The translations under genes and the position numbers were made by a program. Below, one piece after another: positions 1-9,603 of a stretch of 64,000 nucleotides of DNA (the stretch's first letter is position 1; every line of letters starts with the position of its first letter). The notes beneath the pieces are model-generated. The model worked only from the letters and a program-made list of their open reading frames with translations, did no database searches and was not told where the DNA came from. Origin of the DNA: Solibacillus palustris (GTDB lineage Bacteria > Bacillota > Bacilli > Bacillales_A > Planococcaceae); assembly GCF_022549215.1 (NCBI RefSeq), contig NZ_JAKZFC010000001.1, positions 992,001 to 1,056,000 on the forward strand, in the 5' to 3' direction.

Positions 1-99
1 TGTAGTAAATGGCTTTTTTGTATAGAAACCTTACATAAAAAGACTGGATACTTCCGAAAAACATTCGAAAAGTTAGATGAAATCCATCTAAAAAACATA

Positions 100-139
100 T
101 GTTAGTTTTTATGACATAGAATTGACAATGTATCTAACG
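100..139 (+). promoter_or_regulatory. Twin GlnR operator of glnRA
   Basis: Positions 100-116 match the GlnR/TnrA box TGTNA-N7-TNACA perfectly (TGTTA, seven bases, TGACA). A second, weaker box lies at 123-139 (TGACA, seven bases, TAACG; two mismatches) six bases further on, so the two boxes sit on the same helix face. The downstream box covers the likely -35 hexamer TTGACA (122-127). This layout fits autorepression of glnRA by GlnR under nitrogen excess, as known in Bacillus. Confidence 0.85.
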
Positions 140-149
140 TTGGTGTAAA
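122..149 (+). promoter_or_regulatory. Probable sigma-A promoter of glnRA
   Basis: A consensus -35 TTGACA at 122-127 is followed after 16 bases by TGTAAA (144-149, 4 of 6 matches to TATAAT). The -35 lies inside the weaker GlnR box. The -10 is poor, so the exact start point is uncertain. Confidence 0.5.
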
Positions 150-177
150 GTTAGAAACAAGAAAGGGAGGCGAGCTG

Positions 178-576
178 ATGAGTCGGGAGTTTCGAAGAGC
201 AATGCCGTTATTGCCAATAAGCATGGTTATGCAATTAACAGAATTAACGGCTAGACAAATTCGCTACTACGAAGAACACGAGCTAATCGTCCCTGCCAGA
301 TCAGAAGGGAACAGGAGGATGTTTTCCTTAGATGATATCGATGCGTTACTAGAAATTAGAGAATTACTAGAACAAGGCATTAATATGGCAGGCATTAAAA
401 AGGTGTTTGCGATGCGAAATAATAATTATGTTAGAAGTACTGACACGGTACTAATGTCAGATGCAGAATTACGGTCCATATTACGTGAAGAAATGCAACA
501 GGCGCAGGCGTCAAAAAAAACTTCGCTACGACAAGGTGACTTATCGCGTTTCTTTCAATATAAAAATGAGCAGTAA
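178..576 (+). CDS. glnR: GlnR, MerR-family nitrogen regulator
   Basis: 132-residue MerR-type DNA-binding protein with an N-terminal winged helix-turn-helix (about residues 15-80, including the RQIRYYEEHELI segment). The length is that of Bacillus GlnR. In that family GlnR represses glnRA and other nitrogen genes when feedback-inhibited glutamine synthetase engages its C-terminal tail. The ATG start is preceded by a strong AGGGAGG ribosome site. It is followed after 25 bases by glnA, forming the classical glnRA operon, and twin operator boxes lie just upstream. Confidence 0.95.
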   Translation: MSREFRRAMPLLPISMVMQLTELTARQIRYYEEHELIVPARSEGNRRMFSLDDIDALLEIRELLEQGINMAGIKKVFAMRNNNYVRSTDTVLMSDAELRSILREEMQQAQASKKTSLRQGDLSRFFQYKNEQ

Positions 577-601
577 CCATTAAAAAGGAGAGTGTTGAAG
601 T

Positions 602-1960
602 ATGACAAATCCAGTGGTAAATGGAACAAGAAAGTTAACTAAAGAGGATATCAAAAAAATCGTTGTGGACAAAAATGTTAAGTTTATTCGTCTTCAATTC
701 ACAGATATATTAGGTACAATCAAAAACGTTGAAATTCCAGTAAGCCAATTAGAAAAAGCATTAGATAATAAAATGATGTTTGATGGTTCATCAATTGAGG
801 GCTTCGTACGTATCGAAGAATCTGACATGTACTTACGCCCAGACTTAGATACTTTCATGATTTTCCCGTGGACAGCTGAAAAAGGTAAAGTAGCACGCTT
901 GATTTGTGATATCGCTCGTCCAGATGGTACACCATTTGAAGGAGACCCTCGTTCGAACTTAAAACGTATGTTAAAAGAAATGGAGGCCCTAGGTTTCACA
1001 GGCTTCAACTTAGGACCAGAGCCGGAATTCTTCTTATTCAAATTAGATGAAAAAGGGGAACCAACTTTAGAGTTAAATGATGACGGTGGATACTTCGATT
1101 TAGCGCCAACAGACTTAGGTGAAAACTGCCGTCGTGATATCGTATTAGAGCTTGAAGAAATGGGCTTTGAAATCGAGGCATCTCACCACGAGGTAGCTCC
1201 TGGTCAGCACGAAATTGATTTCAAATATGCAAACGCGATAGAAGCATGTGATAACATCCAAACATTTAAATTAGTTGTAAAAACAATTGCACGTAAACAC
1301 GGACTACATGCGACATTCATGCCAAAACCATTATTCGGTGTAAACGGTTCAGGAATGCACTTCAACTTATCTTTATTCCAAGGTGACAAAAACGCATTCT
1401 GGGATGAAGGTGCGGATTTACAATTATCAAAAACAGCGAGACATTTCATGGCGGGCGTATTGAATCACGTACAAGGTTTCACTGCGGTAACAAACCCAAC
1501 AGTAAATTCTTACAAGCGTTTAGTACCAGGATATGAAGCACCTTGCTACGTGGCATGGTCTGCGCAAAATCGTTCACCATTAATTCGTATTCCAGCTTCA
1601 CGAGGATTATCAACTCGTATTGAATTACGTTCAGTTGACCCATCTGCAAACCCGTACTTAGCAATGGCTGTAATTTTAGCAGCGGGCTTAGATGGCGTGA
1701 AAAACGAAATCGAACCACCAGCACCAGTTGACCGCAACATCTACGTGATGAACGCAGAAGAACGTGCAATAAATGGGATTGATAGCTTACCAGGCTCTTT
1801 AGACGCAGCGTTAGCAACATTAGCAAAAGACCAAATAATCATTGATGCTTTAGGTGACCACATCTATGCAAACTTTAAGGAAGCGAAAGAAGTAGAATTC
1901 GATATGTTTCGCACAACCGTTACACAGTGGGAACGCGACCAATATATGAAGATGTACTAA
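602..1960 (+). CDS. glnA: Glutamine synthetase, type I-alpha
   Basis: 452-residue ATP-dependent glutamine synthetase, which condenses glutamate and ammonia in the cytoplasm. Nearly every block of Bacillus GlnA is recognisable, including [16 protein letters not shown] near residues 62-78, GPEPEFFLF, the ATP/ammonia-site region [23 protein letters not shown] and the C-terminal REQY-like tail. The feedback-control Arg (Arg62 in B. subtilis) is present at about residue 70. About eight extra residues precede the usual N-terminus. The start is supported by AAAAAGGAG upstream. A strong terminator follows immediately. A diverged copy of its last 16 codons recurs near 2828. Confidence 0.98.
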   Translation: MTNPVVNGTRKLTKEDIKKIVVDKNVKFIRLQFTDILGTIKNVEIPVSQLEKALDNKMMFDGSSIEGFVRIEESDMYLRPDLDTFMIFPWTAEKGKVARLICDIARPDGTPFEGDPRSNLKRMLKEMEALGFTGFNLGPEPEFFLFKLDEKGEPTLELNDDGGYFDLAPTDLGENCRRDIVLELEEMGFEIEASHHEVAPGQHEIDFKYANAIEACDNIQTFKLVVKTIARKHGLHATFMPKPLFGVNGSGMHFNLSLFQGDKNAFWDEGADLQLSKTARHFMAGVLNHVQGFTAVTNPTVNSYKRLVPGYEAPCYVAWSAQNRSPLIRIPASRGLSTRIELRSVDPSANPYLAMAVILAAGLDGVKNEIEPPAPVDRNIYVMNAEERAINGIDSLPGSLDAALATLAKDQIIIDALGDHIYANFKEAKEVEFDMFRTTVTQWERDQYMKMY

Positions 1961-2011
1961 TAAAAAGCGTTGGAGCTACTGGCTCCAACGCTTTTTTTAA
2001 CTTATTTCATT
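1912..2011 (+). repeat. Direct repeat copy 1: glnA 3' end plus terminator
   Basis: About 100 bases covering the last 16 codons of glnA, its terminator and 13 bases beyond are repeated at 2828-2928, on the same strand, with roughly 85-90% identity by eye. Most codon differences are synonymous. See the pseudogene entry at 2828. Confidence 0.85.
1962..1998 (+). terminator. Rho-independent terminator of glnRA
   Basis: 15-bp perfect stem (1962-1976 with 1982-1996), five-base loop, then a T tract. A near-copy with compensating base changes lies at 2878-2915. Confidence 0.95.
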
Positions 2012-2273
2012 TCCGCATGTTTATGCGGAATATGAGTATACGTATTAATGGTAGTAGTAGCAGAGTAATGCCAGGGTCTCTGACAAAAATACAGATATGG
2101 TTGATATTAATTGATCTAATCGTTCAGTTGTATTAATCGAAAAAATTTAATTTCAGCCGTTTGAAAAGGTTCTCATCACATAATACATCCTCTAGTCAGT
2201 AGTCAAAGAAACGGAGATTGTTTTTTCGCTAGTGAATTGAAGCAAATTGTGTAATATCGTAAGGAGAAAACAT

Positions 2274-2564
2274 CTAAGTCTTTTTAGCTTTTCTTTGTTT
2301 GTAAGCAATATAAGTGGTTTTTAAAGATGCGTAACTTCCAATAGCGGCATATCCATAAAACCAGCCCATAAATAAGCCAGCAAGTAAATTACCTCTATGG
2401 CTAATGAAAATAGAGATAAGTAAACCGATAATTAAAGCTATTGTCGGAATCCATACAGGCTTAATATGGAGTATCTTTTTTAACATTTGAGTAAGAATCA
2501 TTACAACTGGGATAGCTATTACGGCATCCCAAAAATTTGTATGTATTGTTGGGAATAATTCCAT
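2274..2564 (-). CDS. Small holin-like membrane protein
   Basis: 96-residue protein (from the internal ATG at 2564) with three hydrophobic segments: about residues 10-28, 38-56 and 60-80. A basic tail KQRKAKK ends it. Size, topology and the PTIALIIGLLISI-type second segment resemble Hol118-like phage holins, but no single diagnostic motif proves it. GAGGTG precedes the chosen start; the upstream ATG at 2576 would add four residues and lacks a good ribosome site. It is an orphan, with no endolysin beside it, and sits exactly between the two copies of the glnA 3' end. It may be the last gene of a decayed integrated element. Confidence 0.55.
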   Translation of the reverse strand: MELFPTIHTNFWDAVIAIPVVMILTQMLKKILHIKPVWIPTIALIIGLLISIFISHRGNLLAGLFMGWFYGYAAIGSYASLKTTYIAYKQRKAKKT

Positions 2565-2827
2565 AGTACACCTCATTACAAAGTACTTTTGTTATATTTT
2601 CAACTAATATCAATGCTTTTATACGTTTTAAATGAAATTCAGTCGTAACATAACCAAAATGTACCTTAAATAAAGTAAAATTCCTTTAAATACTTTTACT
2701 GTACAATGTGTCAAAATTTAATATTTCTTTAACACGAAAGCGAACGAAATCCTTCTGGAATAGCAAATGGATTTCGGTTTTTACATCAACTGTTAAAGGC
2801 GCATCACATATATTGATACAGAATCTT

Positions 2828-2876
2828 CACAACTGTTACACAATGGGAACGTGACCAAAATATGAAGATGACTTAA
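2828..2876 (+). pseudogene. Remnant or att-like duplicate of glnA 3' end
   Basis: This stretch encodes a glnA-like C-terminus ([15 protein letters not shown] then stop) with no body upstream. Compared with glnA it differs mainly at third codon positions (ACC/ACT, CAG/CAA, CGC/CGT), so it diverged as coding sequence. Only the last residues differ in kind. Either an old tandem glnA copy was deleted, or an element integrated into the glnA 3' end and left its boundary duplication. Confidence 0.75.
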
Positions 2877-2877
2877 T

Positions 2878-2915
2878 AAAAAATCGTTGGAGCGCCTGCT
2901 CCAACGATTTTTTTT
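2878..2915. terminator. Bidirectional terminator, diverged copy of the glnA terminator
   Basis: 16-bp stem (2878-2893 with 2898-2913), four-base loop, A tract on one side and T tract on the other. Relative to the glnA terminator, the G-C pair next to the tract has become T-A on both arms, so pairing is kept. It overlaps the stop codon of the minus-strand kinase gene and probably ends that operon. Confidence 0.9.
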
Positions 2916-5730
2916 AACTTATTTCATTGCTTTGACTCAATATGGTTACAAGCGTTTTAGAAAGTTCTTCAGGAGGATATGGTTTTGTAAAGTATTTATC
3001 TACTTTATACTTATCAACATATTCTCTAGTTTCATCTAATGCAGATGAAACAAGGATCGGGATATTTTTTGTTTCGTCTCGTTCTTTTAGTTGAGCGATT
3101 AAGTCCCAACCATTAATATCATCTCCAAGCATTAAGTCAATGATGATTGCGACAAGTGGTGTTTGAAGGGCTTCTTCAAAGGCTCTTTTAGGATTATCGT
3201 GGTAAATAACCGTGAATCCTTTACTTTTTAATTCTTCTGATAAAAGTAAGGCTAAACTTAAATCGTCTTCGATTATCATAACATTTAAACCGGTTTGAAT
3301 ATCAAAGTCATTTTCTTCAAAGCTAGTATTTAACGTGTTTTTTTGATTGAGCGGTAAGTTAAAGATTACGGTAGTACCATTACCTTCTTCTGATTCTAAC
3401 CAAATGTCCCCGCCATGTTTTTTTATAATTTCTCTACTAATAGATAGTCCTAACCCGGTTCCACCAATTTTTCGTCTGGACGTATTGTCAATACGTTTAA
3501 ATTTTTGGAACAGTTTTGGAATTTCGAGTTTAGGAATCCCTATTCCTTGATCTTTAATGCTAATTTGTAGCATATGATTGATATTTTCAAGCGTAATTGT
3601 TACATCTCCACCAGCAGGAGAGAATTTAATAGCATTACCTATCAAGTTAATAAATAATTGTACAAGTCTTTCTTGATCGCCAAGAATGTTGACGTATTTT
3701 GCCTTGTCAATTAAATGGACGTGATGCTTTTGCTCGTGACGGAAACGGTTAACGATGTCTATCGCCAATTCATCTACCGACAGTTGCTGCATCGTATATT
3801 GTTGCTTACCGGATTCCATTCTTTGTAAATCTAAGAAATCGTTAATTAAATTAGTTAGGCGAACGGCTTCTTTATGAATTGTTTCAATATATTTTTTTTG
3901 TCGCTCTGGTTTTACTTCTTTTGCTAATAAAAGCTCTGTAAACCCAAGAACACTAGATAATGGCGTACGCAACTCATGGCTGACAGTGCTTACTAACTCA
4001 GATTTCATTTGATCGATTTCGTATTCTTTTGTAATATCACGATGAACGAACATTGTGCCCATTTTTTCGTCATCTTTATAAACGCACGTTGCGTAGACCT
4101 CAATAAATAGCTGTGTGTTTTGAGAAATCGAATAACGGAAAGTTCGTGTATCAGTAAAATCCTCGACAATGGACTCAGTGAAAAACTGTGCTAATTCATC
4201 AGGCTGATCACAAATTTCTTGGAGATGCTTCAATGACACATGCTGGGAATCATTTTCATCGTTGTGCGAATCGATAATTGTAGACAGTGCCTTATTATTT
4301 AATACGACTTCACCTGCAACTGAAACGAGTTGAATCCCTTCGTTTACCGTATCAATAATATTTTGGTTAAGCTGTCTTGAACGTTCAACTTCTTCATACA
4401 TATGGATACGTTCAAAAGCAATGGACACGCGATTCATTAAGCCATTTAATTCTACTAGTTCTTGCTTCGTAAATGGATAGCCTTCACGTGTTGCCATTAA
4501 GACAGCGACAAGTTGCCCCTCTGAATTAAAAATAGATGAGTAAAGGTCATAGCAACAATAGTGGCTTTGTGCGATTTCTTGAGCATTTACTGGAATTTCA
4601 CGTGTGATGATAAAGGATTTTTCTTCTTGTAATCGGACTTGCTTATCGATATTAAAATTGCTAACAAGCTGTTCGGCTGTTTGCTCTGATAATCCTTTTG
4701 AAACATAAATATGGCTATCGATAAAATACAAAATACTTGTATCAAAGCTATAAATATCTGTTAAGTAGTTATGCAAGTTTTTTAATAACTGCTCTTTATC
4801 TAGCGTGAATGTTAGAACATGATTTAATTCGTTATATTTTTGCAATTGATCAAGTGAACGCTGTAATTGCTCTTGATTTCCTTGCAGTTCATCTTGCTGT
4901 GCGACTAGCTCTTCATTTTGAGTAGTGAGAACCTCTTCTTTTTCTTGAATCGAGAGGGTCATTTTATAAAAAGAATTTGCTAATATTCCGAGCTCGTCCT
5001 CTTTTTTTACAAGATCCCCAAGATCAATAAATCGCCCAGAAGCCAATTCATTTGTGGCATCTGTTAACTGTTCAATTGGCTGAATTAAATTGAAGAGTAC
5101 TCTGCGCATAATAATAGCGACAAATAATACAATGAGTATGCCTAATAAAATCGAGATTAGTGTAAATTGCTGTGCTTTCTTTACTGCTGTTGAATACAGG
5201 TTGTTTAAATTTACTTTTGTGTTCTTATCATATGTATTCGTATAAGAAATAAATTGATTAATGAGATCATTAGCACCGTCATTTGATAATTTTCGTAATG
5301 ATTCATAGTCATTGTCATCTACGTAGCTTAATGCATTCGGAAGGATAACGGCTTGATAATTTTCATTAAATTTTACTAATTCTCCATATAACTTTTTTTC
5401 CTCATCAGTTAAGTGAAGCATTGAAAATTGATTTAAATAGCTTTCAAACGCCGCGATATTTTCGTTCATTAATTCTAGTTCTTGGGGATTTTGAAACGCA
5501 TAATACCCTCTAGCTCTAAAAATAATTCCGTTATATGATTTGGCTAAGCCATCGACAATTTGTGCTTTTTCACTAACTGATTCAATTTCTTCTTTTAATT
5601 GATCATTTGTTGATTTCACATAAAGAACAAAAATAATCATAATGACTGAAAAAATGATTACTAAAGTTACGAGCATTTTAATAAATTGATTGCGAATATT
5701 TTTTTCGAGCAATGGAAAAGAATTAGACAT
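2914..5730 (-). CDS. Hybrid sensor histidine kinase with C-terminal receiver
   Basis: 938 residues. Order: transmembrane helix (about 20-38), CHASE3-like extracytoplasmic helical domain (40-190), second helix (191-209), HAMP (210-262), coiled coil (262-300), GAF (305-445), PAS (455-570), HisKA with phospho-acceptor His585 in SHELRTP, and HATPase_c with Asn699 (N box), DQGIG (G1) and GGTGLGLS (G2). A C-terminal receiver follows (815-935) with Asp865 and Lys916. It overlaps the preceding single-receiver gene by eight bases, implying translational coupling. The signal sensed is unknown. It is the last gene of a three-gene minus-strand operon. Confidence 0.93.
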   Translation of the reverse strand: MSNSFPLLEKNIRNQFIKMLVTLVIIFSVIMIIFVLYVKSTNDQLKEEIESVSEKAQIVDGLAKSYNGIIFRARGYYAFQNPQELELMNENIAAFESYLNQFSMLHLTDEEKKLYGELVKFNENYQAVILPNALSYVDDNDYESLRKLSNDGANDLINQFISYTNTYDKNTKVNLNNLYSTAVKKAQQFTLISILLGILIVLFVAIIMRRVLFNLIQPIEQLTDATNELASGRFIDLGDLVKKEDELGILANSFYKMTLSIQEKEEVLTTQNEELVAQQDELQGNQEQLQRSLDQLQKYNELNHVLTFTLDKEQLLKNLHNYLTDIYSFDTSILYFIDSHIYVSKGLSEQTAEQLVSNFNIDKQVRLQEEKSFIITREIPVNAQEIAQSHYCCYDLYSSIFNSEGQLVAVLMATREGYPFTKQELVELNGLMNRVSIAFERIHMYEEVERSRQLNQNIIDTVNEGIQLVSVAGEVVLNNKALSTIIDSHNDENDSQHVSLKHLQEICDQPDELAQFFTESIVEDFTDTRTFRYSISQNTQLFIEVYATCVYKDDEKMGTMFVHRDITKEYEIDQMKSELVSTVSHELRTPLSSVLGFTELLLAKEVKPERQKKYIETIHKEAVRLTNLINDFLDLQRMESGKQQYTMQQLSVDELAIDIVNRFRHEQKHHVHLIDKAKYVNILGDQERLVQLFINLIGNAIKFSPAGGDVTITLENINHMLQISIKDQGIGIPKLEIPKLFQKFKRIDNTSRRKIGGTGLGLSISREIIKKHGGDIWLESEEGNGTTVIFNLPLNQKNTLNTSFEENDFDIQTGLNVMIIEDDLSLALLLSEELKSKGFTVIYHDNPKRAFEEALQTPLVAIIIDLMLGDDINGWDLIAQLKERDETKNIPILVSSALDETREYVDKYKVDKYFTKPYPPEELSKTLVTILSQSNEIS

Positions 5731-6085
5731 CTAATAATTCCTCCACTAAGCTCAACAATTCAATCGGGCTAAATGGTTTGGAAACGAAAAAGTTTGCCCC
5801 TTTTTCTAATGCAATTTGACGATCTGACTCTTGCGCTTTCGCAGTAAGCATTAAAATTGGGGTGTTTTCTTTCACCTGTGCTGGAATGCGTTCAATGACT
5901 TCAAGTCCTGTCAAGTTAGGCATCATATAATCTAAGATGACGAGATCGTAAGGTTGTTGATTGATTTTATTGAGCGCATCTAATCCGTCCTCGGCTTCGT
6001 CAATTTCAAATCCTAAATCTTCTAACGTATCACAAATAAGCATTCTTAAAATCTCTTCATCATCTGCTACTAGTATTTTCTTCAT
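5723..6085 (-). CDS. Single-domain response regulator
   Basis: 120-residue stand-alone receiver (CheY/Spo0F-like fold) with acidic pair Asp8-Asp9, phospho-acceptor Asp52 in VILDYMMP, Thr81 and Lys103. It has no output domain, so it probably shuttles phosphate between the hybrid kinase encoded immediately downstream (eight-base overlap) and the histidine phosphotransfer domain of the upstream gene product. That flow of phosphate is inference from gene order. Confidence 0.93.
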   Translation of the reverse strand: MKKILVADDEEILRMLICDTLEDLGFEIDEAEDGLDALNKINQQPYDLVILDYMMPNLTGLEVIERIPAQVKENTPILMLTAKAQESDRQIALEKGANFFVSKPFSPIELLSLVEELLDV

Positions 6086-6106
6086 ATCGTTACCTCTTTC
6101 TAATTT

Positions 6107-7735
6107 TTACATAAACATTCGGTTAATTAAATTTTGAATTCGATTTGAGACATCTGTAATATTAAAAGGCTTCACAATATAGTCGTTCGCTCCATTTTTT
6201 AATGCTTCAACGACGTGCTCATTACCTTTTCTTCCTGTTAACATAGAAACAATAACTTCGTTGGACGTGTGCTCCTCCCTAATTTTCTTCAGCACTTCAA
6301 TGCCGTCCATATTCGGCATCAGTCCATCAAGTAATACAATGTATTTTGAATTCGGTTCATACCAATTTGAATTAAGGAAACTAAGTCCATTACTAAATTC
6401 CATCACTTCAATTTCATAGTTTTCGTTCATCGTCCAATTTTTAAAGTAGTTGGCGACCATGTTTCGAATAATGGATACATCATCAATGACAATAATTTTG
6501 ATATTTACTTTCTTTGTTACAACGTCGGCTATATTATCAAATATTACCGAGCGATCTCTACCAGATTGCTTCGCTTCATACAGTGCTTGATCGGCCTTTT
6601 CTAACATTTTTTTAGGGTGGAGAAGACATGCATTGGCCTCAATTAACCCTGCTGAAAAAGTTACATTGAATTTAACTCCATTCGCCGTGAAATCTTTTTT
6701 CACCATTGCTTGACGAATTTTTTCGATTAGGGAATAGGCATCTTGTACGGAAGTTTGAGGCAAGAGCATTACAAACTCTTCGCCACCATAGCGACAGAAG
6801 ATATCTTGTTCTCGCTTTAATTCCATCACCAATGCGGAGAAGCCTTTTAAAACTTCATCGCCGACTAAATGACCGTATGTATCATTCACTTTTTTAAAGT
6901 AATCTAAATCTAAAATTACAACTGAAAAAGGTGTTTGATTGCGATTGTATTGTTGAATTAAATATTCAAATTGTGATTCTAAAAATTTTCGATTATATAC
7001 TTGTGTTAATTCATCAATGATGATTGAGTGCTCTAATTCTTTTTTAAATGCTAATCGGTTCGTAACATAAGATATTAAAATTTTTTCATCAATTGGCTTT
7101 GGAATGAAATCTAATGCCCCTAATTCATATGCTTTTACATGATTTGCCTTACAGTCATTTGCACTAATAATCGTTACAAACATTCTGTCTTTTTTAACCT
7201 TTTTCAGCGTTTGTAAAATAGAAAACCCATTGCCATCTGGTAGCATAATGTCTAAAAATACGATAGCAGGCTTTAGTTCGTAAATTAACTCCAAACCACG
7301 CTTTTCATTATAAGCGATAATAACGGTATAACCGTTTTTTTCTAAAACTCTTTTCATATACGAAATAAAAATAATATCGTCATCAATGACTAAAATTAAT
7401 TCCTGATTTAACGTATGGTTTGGAATGGCGAGCTGTGTATCTTCATTCAATGGGTTGGCATTTGTTTGATAAAAATGAATGCCTTCAATGAGTGTGGAAA
7501 GAAAAGCCTTCCATTCGGTTTTAATCCACTTATTGTTACTTGTTTCATCTAGTAAATGTAATTTTTCATTCGCAATTTGCGAGAAATCATCTAACCCAAT
7601 AGTGCCAGCGGTTCCTTTTAAATTGTGAAGAAAACTATAAATTTCTCTTTCGGTAATAAACTCTTGCTCAGACCAAGTTTTAAATTTTTCAAGCATTTGT
7701 TTGTAGATTAATTGCTGATATTTTAAAGTATCCAT
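6107..7735 (-). CDS. HPt-REC-GGDEF-REC diguanylate cyclase
   Basis: 542 residues with four modules. An HPt-like helical domain (1-95) has the candidate phospho-His37 in FLHNLKGTAG. A receiver (113-225) has Asp162. A GGDEF domain (238-400) has an intact GGEEF active site at 317-321 and an RxxD product-inhibition site at 308-311, five residues before it. A second receiver (413-540) has Asp470. It should make cyclic di-GMP from GTP, with activity gated by phosphorylation. First gene of the minus-strand operon; GGAGAG precedes the ATG. A PilZ-type c-di-GMP receptor gene lies elsewhere in this window (39774). Confidence 0.92.
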   Translation of the reverse strand: MDTLKYQQLIYKQMLEKFKTWSEQEFITEREIYSFLHNLKGTAGTIGLDDFSQIANEKLHLLDETSNNKWIKTEWKAFLSTLIEGIHFYQTNANPLNEDTQLAIPNHTLNQELILVIDDDIIFISYMKRVLEKNGYTVIIAYNEKRGLELIYELKPAIVFLDIMLPDGNGFSILQTLKKVKKDRMFVTIISANDCKANHVKAYELGALDFIPKPIDEKILISYVTNRLAFKKELEHSIIIDELTQVYNRKFLESQFEYLIQQYNRNQTPFSVVILDLDYFKKVNDTYGHLVGDEVLKGFSALVMELKREQDIFCRYGGEEFVMLLPQTSVQDAYSLIEKIRQAMVKKDFTANGVKFNVTFSAGLIEANACLLHPKKMLEKADQALYEAKQSGRDRSVIFDNIADVVTKKVNIKIIVIDDVSIIRNMVANYFKNWTMNENYEIEVMEFSNGLSFLNSNWYEPNSKYIVLLDGLMPNMDGIEVLKKIREEHTSNEVIVSMLTGRKGNEHVVEALKNGANDYIVKPFNITDVSNRIQNLINRMFM

Positions 7736-8014
7736 TTACTTTCTCTCCATTAACTATTTTCTATATTACATAGTATAACCTTATGAACAAGAAAACTAGA
7801 TTAAATTAACCATATTACTGGCGAATTTTTGGAACTATTAAAAATTAGAACTCTCAAAAAAATTGACGAGGATAATACTACGTTACGGTAATTAGATTTT
7901 TATTTGATATTTGTAGCATAGCTATCTAACTAAAATTACTTTTGGTCTAATAAAAATGAAAATTCTGTGTTATTTTTAGATATAAGTGAAAAAAAACAAA
8001 AGGAAGCTAATAGT

Positions 8015-9598
8015 ATGAAAAGAAGCTCGTGGAATTTTCGTTTTTTTAAATACAATATGATTTTGGCCGTTATTATTATTTTTGTCGTGCTAATTTCAGC
8101 TTATTATATGTTAGGTAAAATCGTTGAAAAGGAGATAGGTGAGCGCGCTGTAAATGTAGCAGAGGTTACTGCACTTCATCCTGTAGTGATTGAAGGGCTG
8201 AAAAAAGATACGACATCACCCGAAATTCAAGAAATTGCCAAACAGATTCAAAAAAGCGCAGAGGCCGAATATGTTGTAATTGGTGATGAAAACGAAATTC
8301 GCTATGCACACCCTGTAAAAGAGAGAATTGGTCAACGAATGGTAGGGGATGATAACGAAGAGGCATTAATTCATGGACAATCCTATATGTCGATTGCAGA
8401 AGGGACTTTAGGTGAAGCGCTTCGAGGGAAGGCACCTGTTTTCGATGAAAATCGCAATATCATTGGTGTCGTGTCAGTTGGATATTTATTTGAGGATATA
8501 TTTTCAATGAATATTAATTATACGAAAAATTTATTGCTTGTTTTGGCAATAGCAATCGTATTATCGGTTCTCTTATCTAGTTATTTGGCAAATAAATTAA
8601 AAAAACAACTACTTAATTACGAGCCACAGGAAATCGTCAAAATTTTATCAGAACGAAATGTGATTTTAGAAACAATTCGTGAAGCGATTATCATGGTAGA
8701 TCGTAACGGCATCATTACATTAAGTAACCAAGCCGCAAATGATATTTTAACTAGTAATAATTCGGTAATTGGTGAGAATATTAAGCAAGTACTACCAAAT
8801 ACGCAATTACTACGTGTAATGGAAACAGGTAAAGAGCAGCTAAATCGTGTGATGACCATTAATGGAACAAAAACGTTGGTTAACCGTATACCACTTGTAA
8901 ATAATGGAGAGGTTTCGGGTGTAGTAGCAAGTTTTAGACCGTTTGAAGAGATTGATTTAGTCGCAAATGAATTATCACAAGTTAAGCAATTTATTGAATC
9001 GCTTCGAGCACAAACTCATGAATATAATAACTTTTTGTACACAATATCGGGTTTGATTCAATTAAATGAATATGAGGAAGCATTGTATTTGATTCATTCG
9101 GAGCGTCTAGGGAATCATGCATTAATTGCGTTTATCAATGAGCATATTAAAGATATGTTTATTAATGGTTTAATAATAGGATTTTATAATCGAGCGAAAG
9201 AGTTGAAGGTCACGCTTGTATTAGATGAAGATAGTAGTTGTGGAAAGCTTGGTCATCTTATGGAGAAGCATATGTTTATCTCGATATTGGGGAATTTAAT
9301 GACAAATGCATTTGAGGCAGTAGAACATTTGGAGGAAGAAGAGCGAATCATCCGCATTTATATTTATGAAAGTGAAAAAGAGGTTATATGTGAGATAGAG
9401 GATTCAGGGGAAGGTATTCGAGAAGATCAAATGAAAGAAATATTTAAATTGAGGAGCTCCACAAAAGATAAAGATACGAGGGGCTATGGTTTACATATTG
9501 TACAGGATAATTTAAAAGCGCTAAACGGCACGATTGCAATCGAAAAAGGCGATTTAGGTGGCGCATTATTTATTGTTTCAATTCCAAAAGAGGGGTGA
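8015..9598 (+). CDS. CitS/DcuS-type sensor histidine kinase
   Basis: 527 residues from the ATG at 8015, preceded by AAAGGAAG. The frame is open further upstream but lacks a ribosome site there. Helix 15-31, extracytoplasmic PAS-like (sCache) ligand domain 40-170, helix 172-190, cytoplasmic PAS about 210-315, then the SpoB-type dimerisation region with phospho-His335 in RAQTHEYNNF. The ATPase domain has NLMTNAFEA, EDSGEGI and RGYGLHIV. The family senses C4-dicarboxylates or citrate. The downstream tctCBA operon is the likely target, and tricarboxylates the likely ligands. Confidence 0.92.
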   Translation: MKRSSWNFRFFKYNMILAVIIIFVVLISAYYMLGKIVEKEIGERAVNVAEVTALHPVVIEGLKKDTTSPEIQEIAKQIQKSAEAEYVVIGDENEIRYAHPVKERIGQRMVGDDNEEALIHGQSYMSIAEGTLGEALRGKAPVFDENRNIIGVVSVGYLFEDIFSMNINYTKNLLLVLAIAIVLSVLLSSYLANKLKKQLLNYEPQEIVKILSERNVILETIREAIIMVDRNGIITLSNQAANDILTSNNSVIGENIKQVLPNTQLLRVMETGKEQLNRVMTINGTKTLVNRIPLVNNGEVSGVVASFRPFEEIDLVANELSQVKQFIESLRAQTHEYNNFLYTISGLIQLNEYEEALYLIHSERLGNHALIAFINEHIKDMFINGLIIGFYNRAKELKVTLVLDEDSSCGKLGHLMEKHMFISILGNLMTNAFEAVEHLEEEERIIRIYIYESEKEVICEIEDSGEGIREDQMKEIFKLRSSTKDKDTRGYGLHIVQDNLKALNGTIAIEKGDLGGALFIVSIPKEG

Positions 9599-9603
9599 TT
9601 GGT

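Noticed and set aside
1204-1826. Long open frames antisense to glnA
   Set aside because: They are shadows of a strongly conserved gene, with no ribosome sites or recognisable products.
2747-2785. Terminator around GAAATCC ... GGATTTC
   Set aside because: The seven-bp stem has a 16-base loop, and no gene ends before it on the + strand; it may be a relic.
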